This document shows positions 1 through 6,261 of a stretch of DNA of 10,686 bases, in pieces (within the stretch, counting starts at the first letter, position 1; each line of letters begins with the position of its first letter). Position numbers and translations under genes: made by a program. The notes beneath the pieces were generated by a model. It was not told where the DNA came from. It was given only the letters and a program-made list of their open reading frames with translations, and did not search any database. Source of the stretch: Strigomonas culicis (lineage: Eukaryota; Euglenozoa; Kinetoplastea; Trypanosomatida; Trypanosomatidae); the NCBI GenBank assembly GCA_000482145.1, contig AUXH01000639.1, forward strand, positions 1-10,686, given 5' to 3'.

Positions 1-1237
1 GGCCACGCACGACCCCGCCGCCCACGCGTACGTCGCCGCGCTGCACGACCAGTGGCGCGGCACCGCCGCGGCCCCGCCGGCGCTGCTCCACGCCTACGTG
101 AGCACGGCGCCGCCGGCGGCGTGGCAGCGCGCGCTCGCCCTCCTGCGGGCCGCGCCGCCGCCGGAGGCGGCGCTCGCGGGGCGCGTGATGCGGCTGCTCG
201 TGTTGGCGGGGCAGCCGCAGCTGGCGCTCGCACTCTTCTACGGCGACGGCGGCGGCGCGGCGCTCACGACGCCGACCGGGCCGCACCTGACGCCCGCGGA
301 CAAGGCGCACCCCGCGCTGTACAACCACGCGCTCCTCGCCCTCGCGGCGGCCGGCGGCTGGGAGCGCGCGGCCGCCTTCTACGCGGAGCTCACCGCGGCG
401 CAGCGCGGGCTGACGAACCGCCACACGCACCGACTCTTCGCGCGCGTGCTGCTCGGGCAGCAGGACGGGGCGGCGGCGGCGGCGGCGGTGCCGCTCCACG
501 ACGGCACGTTCGCGCTCTGCCGCGCCGCGCTGCGCCGCCTGGCGGCCGTCAGCCGCGACCCGGCGGACCTCGAGCTCGCGCGCTTGACGGAGAGCCTTGC
601 GCTCTGGGCCGCGCACCGCGCGCTGCCGCCCGCCACGGCCGACGAGGCGGAAGCGCACTGGCAGCTCGCGGGGGCGCTCGCCACCGCGGCGCCGCCAGCG
701 TCGCGGTACATCCGGCTCGCGGCGGTCGCCGCCGCGCTGCGCGGGCGCACACCGGCGGCGGTGGCCGCCGCGCGGGCGCAGACGCACGCGCTCCTGCGCT
801 CGCCCAGCTGCTCCATCAAGCAGCTCGCGCTGGCGGTCTGCCTGTGGGCCGCGCTGCCCGCCGACGCCGCCGTCGCGCTCGACGAGGCGGTGCTGGCCGA
901 CGTGCGCGCCGCGGCGGCGGCGCTGCTGCGCTCGCAGACGGCGATGGACCAGTTCATCGACGCGGTCGCGGCCTACGGCGCCGGCATCCACCACCGCCAG
1001 ACGCGCCAGCGGGGCGAGGGCGCGCTGCAGCCGGCGCAGCTCGCGCCGGAGAAGCGGCTTCCCACCACGATGGACCTTGTCGGTGGCGCGCCGGCGCCGC
1101 CGCACTACTGGGGCGCCATCGCGCAGGTGCTGCGCGCGTGCGGGGAGCAGCAGTCCCTCGCCCTGGCGCGCGCCGGGCCCGCGCTCATCACGGCCGGCGC
1201 GGGCGCCGACGCGGTGATGCAAGTCCTGCCGCAGTAA
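1..1237 (+). CDS. PPR-like alanine-rich protein, 5' end cut by window
   Basis: The reading frame is open from base 2 to a TAA at 1235-1237, giving 411 visible codons with no upstream stop, so the start lies outside the window. The GTG at 98 is an internal valine, not a start. The protein is extremely alanine/leucine-rich with helix-turn-helix units of pentatricopeptide type: visible residues about 41-83 (W..ALALL...VMRLLVLAGQPQLALALF), about 105-137 (YNHALLALAAAGGWERAAAFYAEL) and about 368-392 (HYWGAIAQVLRACG). The second unit has the typical YN.LL.ALA..G.WE.A...Y.EL spacing. Kinetoplastids have many such proteins, mostly in mitochondrial RNA processing, editing-associated complexes or mitoribosomes; that role is inferred here, because the targeting sequence is not visible. 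It could instead be another alpha-solenoid. I cannot assign a named orthologue. Third positions are almost all G or C. Confidence 0.6.
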   Translation, partial: ATHDPAAHAYVAALHDQWRGTAAAPPALLHAYVSTAPPAAWQRALALLRAAPPPEAALAGRVMRLLVLAGQPQLALALFYGDGGGAALTTPTGPHLTPADKAHPALYNHALLALAAAGGWERAAAFYAELTAAQRGLTNRHTHRLFARVLLGQQDGAAAAAAVPLHDGTFALCRAALRRLAAVSRDPADLELARLTESLALWAAHRALPPATADEAEAHWQLAGALATAAPPASRYIRLAAVAAALRGRTPAAVAAARAQTHALLRSPSCSIKQLALAVCLWAALPADAAVALDEAVLADVRAAAAALLRSQTAMDQFIDAVAAYGAGIHHRQTRQRGEGALQPAQLAPEKRLPTTMDLVGGAPAPPHYWGAIAQVLRACGEQQSLALARAGPALITAGAGADAVMQVLPQ

Positions 1238-1439
1238 AACGGGCGAAAAAAAAAATAACAAACAACAGAAGTGCTCCGTTGCTCTTGTACACTAGTAATG
1301 AAGTCGGAAAATTCAAAAAAAAAAAGCGAAGCACGGTACGCTCGACCGCCTTGCCATTCTCTCCTCACGTTTTAAAAACAAACCTGTTGCCTCCCTTTCC
1401 CTCCTCCGCCTCAACGACTCAAAGCAAAAACAAAGGGAG

Positions 1440-2095
1440 CCAGAGAACCAAAGCGCGGCGGCCCTACGTGACCACGCAGCTACCCCTTTCCATACCCTGG
1501 GCCGGAGGGCAAACCCCCTCCCTCCCTCCCCAAGCACACACCCCCTCCCTAGCGGCCCACCGCTACCTAAGGGGTCATGGAGGACCCTCCTGTGGAGGGG
1601 AGGAAGCATGGGCCGTTTGCCTCCCCACTCCCCCAGGGCGGAGGGGGGGGGGCCTGGCTAACGCACCAAGGCCCCGCCCTACCCGGGGCGGGAAGCCACA
1701 TGCGAAAAGAATCACCCACCCCCCACCCCCTTCCCCCGCCCCCCAACGGCACGGGGGCGGCAAGCCGACGCCCCTCCCCCGACGGCCATAGGCGCCACGC
1801 CCTAGGCTCCTCCGCAACGCACGCCGCGCGCCTACGCGGTAACGCAGCTCCGACGCATGCCGGCCGGGGGAGGTTGCCGAGCGAGCCGCCGTGCCCGGGT
1901 GGGCGAGGCGCCCCGCGCCCGGATCGCCAAAACCCACGCAAAGAAAGGGGGCGCCACGGCGCCGGCGAGGGACCCACCGCCCCGCCACCCGCCCGCCCGG
2001 GCGCCCGAAACAAGCCACGACCAAACCACGAGCACGCTTGCGGAGGAAGGAACGCGCGAGCTCATTTTAGCGCACTGGTACGTTCGGAAGTGATT
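1440..2095. other. GC-rich, hairpin-rich island of unknown nature
   Basis: The block is strongly GC-rich with C-runs, G-runs (ten consecutive G at 1643-1652) and several perfect short inverted repeats: TAGCGG/CCGCTA (1550-1555, 1560-1565), GGGTC/GACCC (1572-1576, 1583-1587), CCCTCC/GGAGGG (1585-1590, 1594-1599), GGGGCCT/AGGCCCC (1649-1655, 1669-1675) and CCCGCCC/GGGCGGG (1673-1679, 1686-1692, extended by GGC/GCC across a two-base bulge). Both edges are abrupt against AT-rich spacer. Other spacers in the window contain nothing similar. It may be a retroposon remnant, a structured RNA, an orphan coding region (ATG at 1577 opens 181 codons) or decayed coding DNA. Long open frames on both strands follow simply from high GC and are not evidence of coding. 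Confidence 0.5.
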
Positions 2096-2122
2096 CCACA
2101 TCACAATAATTTCATGATATAA
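1577..2122 (+). CDS. Doubtful 181-codon ORF spanning the GC-rich island
   Basis: An ATG at 1577 opens 181 codons ending in TAA at 2120-2122. No ATG lies between the AG at 1423-1424, which follows a pyrimidine tract, and this ATG, so it would be the first start codon of a transcript spliced there. The product would be rich in Pro, Gly, Arg and His, with homopolymer runs, no recognisable domain, no signal peptide and no membrane segment. Against it: A-ending codons such as CTA, CGA, CCA and GGA are common, unlike the GC-rich genes nearby; frames of about 148 codons also stay open on the opposite strand; and nothing resembles a known family. I list it only so that it can be tested; non-coding is the likelier reading. 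Confidence 0.15.
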   Translation: MEDPPVEGRKHGPFASPLPQGGGGGAWLTHQGPALPGAGSHMRKESPTPHPLPPPPNGTGAASRRPSPDGHRRHALGSSATHAARLRGNAAPTHAGRGRLPSEPPCPGGRGAPRPDRQNPRKERGRHGAGEGPTAPPPARPGARNKPRPNHEHACGGRNARAHFSALVRSEVIPHHNNFMI

Positions 2123-2160
2123 CTGCGAAAACAAAGGAAACATTAAATTGATTGAGTTCG

Positions 2161-2258
2161 GTTTCTTTTATTGGAAGTGTAATTTTTCCTTATTATTTCT
2201 TTTCTATTTGCATTATTGTCTGTATCTCAATATTTTTTTTATTGTACTTTTACTACAG
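2161..2258 (+). promoter_or_regulatory. Probable trans-splice acceptor region for SKP1
   Basis: A long T/C-rich stretch runs from about 2161 to 2256 and ends in TACTACAG, with AG at 2257-2258. In kinetoplastids the spliced leader is usually added at the first AG after such a tract. That would give SKP1 a 5' UTR of about 211 bases. A later weaker candidate is the TAG at 2394-2396. No experimental support is available here. Confidence 0.5.
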
Positions 2259-2469
2259 TTGCTAGTGTTACACGCTACTATGTGTGTGTGCATGTATATT
2301 GCTTTTACTGAATAACTCCACTTAAACATGTCCATCTTGTGTTAACTCCTACTTCGCTCTTGCAAACAAACAAAAAAAAAGCATCTCCTTTACTAGTTCG
2401 AAAAGTTAGTGTGTAAGTGCACATTCCTCATTTCTTCCTCTTTAATTTGCAAATAAAAACAAACGCAAA

Positions 2470-3051
2470 ATGGATTCTGGTGATATGCGTAAGGTCCTTA
2501 AGGGGCCCAATGGTGAGTTTAAGGTTGACACCAATACCCATATTATTGTTCATTGTAGCGATGGCAATTACATGGAAATCCCCAAGGAACAGGCCGCTAA
2601 CTGCCCTTTCATTCACCCTCCTTCTGGTCAGGGACACCATGAGATTGAGTACCCCGCGGCCGTGCTGGAAAGCCTTGTGCGCTGGGTTTCACACTACGGT
2701 GTAGATGGCAAGTGCGCCAGCACACTCCCTGTTCCTTGCACCTACCGTGATATGAAGTTTATCCTCAAGGACGACTGGGATGATGACTTCTACAACCGCA
2801 AGCTCTTTTCGAACCTGACGAAGAAGGTCTTTCTTGTGACGATGAACGCTGCTGAAAAGTACAAGATAGAGGGTCTCCTGGATCTCATGGCAACTGCTCT
2901 TGGTTGCATCCTGAGAAGCGAGGACCGCGATTCTTTGAACGAGATCATGGGTATCGCGAAGGGAGAGTCCATCAGCGAGGAGGAAATCAACGCAGTTGAG
3001 GAGAAGCACCCTTGGGTGAATGAGGCTACCAAGCCCCGTTTTATGGAGTAA
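2470..3051 (+). CDS. SKP1: SKP1-like adaptor of SCF ubiquitin ligase
   Basis: The 193-residue protein has the two-part SKP1 layout. The N-terminal BTB/POZ-like part (about 8-95) includes VHCSDGNYMEIPKEQA and a later helix AAVLESLVRWVSHY, matching the family pattern SDG..FEV...A and AAILKKVIQWC.HH. A linker DDWDDDFY corresponds to the W-D-x-x-F linker. The C-terminal dimerisation and F-box-binding part (about 111-185) has LF.L...A.KYKIEGLLDL around 129-138 and ends with HPWVNEA (W182). In the family this domain bridges CUL1 to F-box proteins in the cytosol or nucleus. It is somewhat longer and more divergent than animal or fungal SKP1 (about 160 residues), with PFIHPP where SVTIKTML is usual, so a kinetoplastid paralogue is possible. 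The ATG at 2470 sits in AAAATGG and is the natural start. Codon use is intermediate in GC. Confidence 0.85.
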   Translation: MDSGDMRKVLKGPNGEFKVDTNTHIIVHCSDGNYMEIPKEQAANCPFIHPPSGQGHHEIEYPAAVLESLVRWVSHYGVDGKCASTLPVPCTYRDMKFILKDDWDDDFYNRKLFSNLTKKVFLVTMNAAEKYKIEGLLDLMATALGCILRSEDRDSLNEIMGIAKGESISEEEINAVEEKHPWVNEATKPRFME

Positions 3052-3095
3052 AAGGGAAAAGGAAAGTAAAAGAAAAAAAGAGTGAAAACTTCTTA

Positions 3096-3117
3096 TATAC
3101 ATATTTACATATGTATA
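3096..3117 (+). repeat. Perfect inverted repeat in SKP1 3' UTR
   Basis: TATACATAT and ATATGTATA are exact reverse complements separated by TTAC, 44 bases after the SKP1 stop codon. In RNA this would form a 9-bp hairpin with a 4-base loop. A shorter version with the same loop, ATATAT-TTAC-ATATAT, lies at 3835-3850 just upstream of NOG2. The stem is all A/T apart from one G-C pair, so stability would be modest. Confidence 0.5.
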
Positions 3118-3543
3118 AATATACTAAATTTATATAATAATAAAAAAAAAATAAAGAGAAAAAAGTGACAACAGTATTAATACCTTGAAGAGGAGGTAAA
3201 GCGAAGGAAAATGGATGGGAAAAAAAGCTCAGCAAGAATTGTAACAAATAATAAAGAAATTAGTATTATTAAAGAAAAAGAGAGTAGGAGTTTTTAAAAA
3301 AAAACGATTGCCACAATGAAATGATAGAAAGAAGTGTACATGCTCGCTTGCACAAGGAAAGGGTCTTTTCTTTTTTAAGTGTTTGTTGCATCATCAAGAA
3401 AGTAACGATAAAAAAGAAAGAATGAGGGTGTAAGTATTCGCGAGCATCTTTGTTCCATATTTGAGGTATTCTGTTTCATTTTTTTTCCTACACGCAGTAC
3501 AGTTTTTCTTCTCAAGTTACTCACGTTTTCCTCTGAAATACCG

Positions 3544-3560
3544 TTATTTATTTATTTATG
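3544..3560 (+). promoter_or_regulatory. AU-rich element, three overlapping ATTTA pentamers
   Basis: The sequence TTATTTATTTATTTATG carries three overlapping ATTTA units (3546-3550, 3550-3554, 3554-3558) and a TTATTTATT nonamer. Such elements bind stability factors when they lie in a 3' UTR. It falls about 200 bases upstream of the candidate NOG2 acceptor, the distance at which kinetoplastid poly(A) sites often lie, so it could be inside or just beyond the SKP1 mRNA. Confidence 0.35.
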
Positions 3561-3677
3561 TCAACACGTATTAAAATAATTTGACAAAAAAAAATCAAAG
3601 GAGGATCATCTCAATGTTTTTTCATAGTTGAATTAGAATTTGATTGTGTTTAATGAAAACAAAGAATGCTTCTGTGT

Positions 3678-3743
3678 CATTTCCCTCTCTCATTTTTTTT
3701 TGCTTATATTTCAATGTCTGTTTAACTTGTTCATTGAAAATAG
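3678..3743 (+). promoter_or_regulatory. Probable trans-splice acceptor region for NOG2
   Basis: A tract of T and C (3678-3702 and further T-rich sequence) is followed by the first AG at 3742-3743. The predicted 5' UTR of about 139 bases contains no ATG before the NOG2 start at 3883, which fits a clean single-start mRNA. A competing AG at 3862-3863 cannot be excluded. Confidence 0.4.
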
Positions 3744-3882
3744 CTGACAACTAGCCCTTCTTCACCGGAGCAACATAATACAATAAAATAAAAAAAAACA
3801 ATACTCTTGAAATTGGTAGTTCTAAATCAATTAAATATATTTACATATATACATTCAATAAAGAAACATTTTCTGCTGAACA

Positions 3883-5736
3883 ATGGGTAAACCAGGCAAA
3901 AAGGCAGGAAAGGGTTTGTTGGCCCCAACCAACCCGAATCGTCGCACAGATCCTAATAAAACCAGTCTTCGTGATCAGCGTACGATTAAGCGACTCAAAA
4001 TGTACAAGTCAAAAATCAAAAGAGATGAAAAGGGTAATATCATTAAGGGAAGTGTTCTGAAAGCATCGGACAGAATTGAGACCCAAATGGCACGTGTGGC
4101 TCCTGATCGTCGCTGGTTTGGTAACACGCGAACTATTGGTCAAGAGGCGCTTAAAAAGTTCCGTGAAGAGATGGGTGCCAAGTACAAGGATCCGTACAGT
4201 GTTATTATAAAGCAGTCCAAACTGCCTCTGAGTCTTTTGGAAGAGCCAAAGAATAGCGATGGAAGCGTCCGCCAAGAAATGAATTGGGACAACACGTTTG
4301 GTGATAAGGCGCACCGGAAGCGTGTCCGCATGGATGTGGTGAATATGGAAGGTCTCGCCAATGTGGCCACCGATAAGGAAACCGAATACACTTCTGGTAA
4401 AAAAGACAAGGATCGTGACTTGGTGAAAACCAGTACGGATCCGAAGGCAGATAAAACCAAAAATAGTGTGCTCTTCTCGAAAGGTCAATCCAATCGCATC
4501 TGGTCCGAGCTGTATAAAGTCATTGACAGTTCGGATGTGGTGCTGTACGTACTGGATGCACGTGACCCCATGGGCACACGGAGTCCCTTTTTGGAGGACT
4601 TCATGCGCAGAGAAAAAAAGTACAAGCATTTTGTCTTAGTCTTGAACAAGTGCGATTTGATTCCGCTCTGGGCAACAGCGCGTTGGCTACAGATACTGAG
4701 TAAAGATTACCCTACCATTGCCTTTCACGCGAGCGTGAATCACCCGTTTGGTAAGGGTAACGTCATTTCGTTGCTGCGACAGTTTTCAAAGCTGCACAAC
4801 GTGACGCATCGCGGCAATAAGCGAACTAAGACGCCGATTTCAGTTGGTATTATCGGGTACCCCAATGTAGGCAAGAGTTCGCTCATTAATACACTGCGAC
4901 GAAAACCAGTGTGCAAAGTGGCACCCATCCCTGGTGAGACCAAAGTGTGGCAGTACGTGGCGCTCACGAAGAGTATCTTTTTAATTGACTGCCCCGGTGT
5001 CGTGTACGACCGCGAGTCGAACAACGACGTCCAGGCTATTCTAAAGGGCGTAGTTCGCGTCGAACGTTTGGGAAATGCAGATAAGACGGAAACAGTGGAC
5101 ACGGTACTCAAAATTGTGAAGGAGCGCGATATAGTCGCCACGTACGGCGTGCATAAGTGGACGGACGTGATTGACTTTCTGGAGCAGTTAGCCAAGCTTC
5201 GCGGTAAACTTGTGACAGGTGGACAAGGTGATGTGGAAGCAGCCGCGCGCATGGTGCTCTACGACTGGCAGCGCGGTAAGCTCCCGTGGTTCAATGCGCC
5301 TCCGTTTGAATCCAATAAGCACTACCGCGATGCGGTTGAACAGCCACAGGAAAAGCAGATGAAGGCCATTGAACACTACAGTTCCTTTAATGTGGTTGAT
5401 GATACGATCACCAAGGTGGACGAAATGCAAAGTAGCGAAGAAGACGAAGAAGACAATAATAAATCTAACGAAGAAACTGAGGTAAAGGAAGCGGCACCAG
5501 CAAAGAAGGGAGGCAGCAAAAAGGCAAAGGAGACAAAGAAGAAGAAGAGCAAGATATCCGATCCAGACGCAACTGTTGCCACTTTTTTGAAGGACAAGGT
5601 AGAACAGGAGAAAAAGACGAAAAAGTACCAACGCAAGGAAGCACAAAAAAGTGAAATGGAAAAACACAATGAAGTCGAAGAACATAATGATGATGATGTC
5701 TTATGGGAAAAATTCTTGGCTGCAGCCACTGCGTAA
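3883..5736 (+). CDS. NOG2: NOG2/GNL2 nucleolar GTPase, 60S ribosome assembly
   Basis: This 617-residue protein is a circularly permuted GTPase of the YlqF/YawG class. The G motifs occur in permuted order: G4 NKCD (255-258), G5 FHASVN (281-286), G1 GYPNVGKSS (325-333), G2 PGETK (350-354) and G3 DCPG (369-372). The N-terminal region, with a basic start (MGKPGKKAGKG) and RTIKRLKMYKSK, matches the NGP1NT domain of NOG2/GNL2 proteins. DARDP at 225-229 opens the GTPase domain, and VLYDWQRGKLPWF follows it, as in the family. The tail after about 510 is acidic and then lysine-rich, ending in LWEKFLAAATA. Yeast Nog2 sits on pre-60S particles in the nucleolus and nucleus and acts as a checkpoint before export; the same role is expected here. 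All five G motifs look intact. Codons are less GC-biased than in the neighbouring genes. Confidence 0.95.
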   Translation: MGKPGKKAGKGLLAPTNPNRRTDPNKTSLRDQRTIKRLKMYKSKIKRDEKGNIIKGSVLKASDRIETQMARVAPDRRWFGNTRTIGQEALKKFREEMGAKYKDPYSVIIKQSKLPLSLLEEPKNSDGSVRQEMNWDNTFGDKAHRKRVRMDVVNMEGLANVATDKETEYTSGKKDKDRDLVKTSTDPKADKTKNSVLFSKGQSNRIWSELYKVIDSSDVVLYVLDARDPMGTRSPFLEDFMRREKKYKHFVLVLNKCDLIPLWATARWLQILSKDYPTIAFHASVNHPFGKGNVISLLRQFSKLHNVTHRGNKRTKTPISVGIIGYPNVGKSSLINTLRRKPVCKVAPIPGETKVWQYVALTKSIFLIDCPGVVYDRESNNDVQAILKGVVRVERLGNADKTETVDTVLKIVKERDIVATYGVHKWTDVIDFLEQLAKLRGKLVTGGQGDVEAAARMVLYDWQRGKLPWFNAPPFESNKHYRDAVEQPQEKQMKAIEHYSSFNVVDDTITKVDEMQSSEEDEEDNNKSNEETEVKEAAPAKKGGSKKAKETKKKKSKISDPDATVATFLKDKVEQEKKTKKYQRKEAQKSEMEKHNEVEEHNDDDVLWEKFLAAATA

Positions 5737-6261
5737 TTGTGAAAGAAAAAAAAAAAAGAAATACCTGTGACTTCATATATAACGGTTGCTTCCCTTTTGT
5801 TCTCCTTTGTTTCTACATGATTTTTTTTTTTCGCTCTTTAATAATCTTGTTTGGTTTATTTGAATCCTGTTTTACTTCATCTAATTAATCAATCGTGTAA
5901 GTCGAAATAAATACCTTATAACAAACGTATAAATTACAACATAATATAATTATCTTTCAGCTTAAAATGATGCAAATACAAAAAAGAACTGATCTTGTTC
6001 TGAGAGAACCGTTGATTATGTCATGTACAGAATGTCTATTGATACAATTGTGGTTTGCTACACTAACGCATGCATAACTGCTGTTGTTTCTCTTTTCCTT
6101 CTCTCGGTTTATCCACTCTTGTATTTCTAAATTGACATTGTAAGATTCTTTAACCGTTTTGCCTCACAAAAAAAAGAACTACTAGTTTTCTTTTATTTAT
6201 TGTTTTTCTTTTCATATCTATATATATACATATATTAATACTTCAAGTTGTGACGAAAGCT
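5737..6261 (+). other. AT-rich spacer between NOG2 and the transporter
   Basis: This 525-base spacer has an A-run just after the NOG2 stop and general AT-richness. It includes a small hairpin GTTCT-GAG-AGAAC (5997-6009) and two pyrimidine tracts, each followed by an AG (6143-6144 and 6246-6247), that could serve the downstream gene. I see no protein or RNA gene in it. Confidence 0.6.
6186..6247 (+). promoter_or_regulatory. Candidate trans-splice acceptor for transporter gene
   Basis: The T-rich tract at 6186-6216 is followed by an ATATAT stretch and the first AG at 6246-6247, only 14 bases before the ATG at 6262. A stronger C/T-rich tract at about 6078-6130 is followed by AG at 6143-6144, giving a 117-base 5' UTR without upstream ATG. 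Either could be used. Confidence 0.4.

Larger units (their letters stand above)
1238..2469 (+). other. Long spacer between the PPR-like gene and SKP1
   Basis: This 1.2 kb spacer has three parts. Bases 1238-1440 are A-rich with a pyrimidine tract near 1384-1420. Bases about 1440-2095 form a GC-rich island (separate entry). Bases about 2096-2469 are AT-rich and contain the probable SKP1 splice acceptor and 5' UTR. I found no tRNA-like internal promoter boxes and no confident protein gene. It must hold the 3' UTR of the upstream gene and the 5' UTR of SKP1, and is long enough for one further small transcript. Confidence 0.6.
3052..3882 (+). other. AT-rich spacer between SKP1 and NOG2
   Basis: No gene is evident in this 831-base AT-rich stretch. 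It holds the SKP1 3' UTR, starting with a purine-rich run and a perfect 9-bp hairpin at 3096-3117, an AU-rich element at 3544-3560, several homopolymer A and T runs, and the candidate NOG2 splice acceptor at 3742-3743. Short open frames here are low-complexity and stop-dense and were not called. Confidence 0.6.

Noticed and set aside
379..957. 192-codon minus-strand frame inside the PPR-like gene
   Set aside because: Ser/Ala-rich shadow of a GC-rich gene; transcription in the window is on the + strand.
52..1791. 579-codon + strand open frame overlapping the PPR-like gene
   Set aside because: It is out of frame with the gene that shows PPR-like repeats, is made of Arg/Ala/Gly low complexity, and continues through the stop and AT-rich spacer. 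High GC removes stop codons in several frames.
1567..2024. Two overlapping minus-strand frames of about 148 codons in the GC-rich island
   Set aside because: Both are low-complexity Gly/Arg/Pro sequences in different frames over the same bases, which indicates scarcity of stops rather than coding.
2080..2410. Possible tRNA B-box fragments (GTTCG-like sequences)
   Set aside because: No A box at proper distance and no cloverleaf could be drawn.
4009..4629. 206-codon minus-strand frame inside NOG2
   Set aside because: It lies opposite a well-supported GTPase gene whose motifs are intact; no family resemblance.
5967..6009. C/D-box snoRNA-like pattern (ATGATGC followed by CTGA)
   Set aside because: The boxes are too close, the C box is imperfect, and no second C'/D pair or terminal stem is evident.
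6250..6261. GTG start four codons upstream of the transporter ATG
   Set aside because: Kinetoplastid nuclear genes start at ATG; the likely splice site at 6247 leaves these bases as leader.
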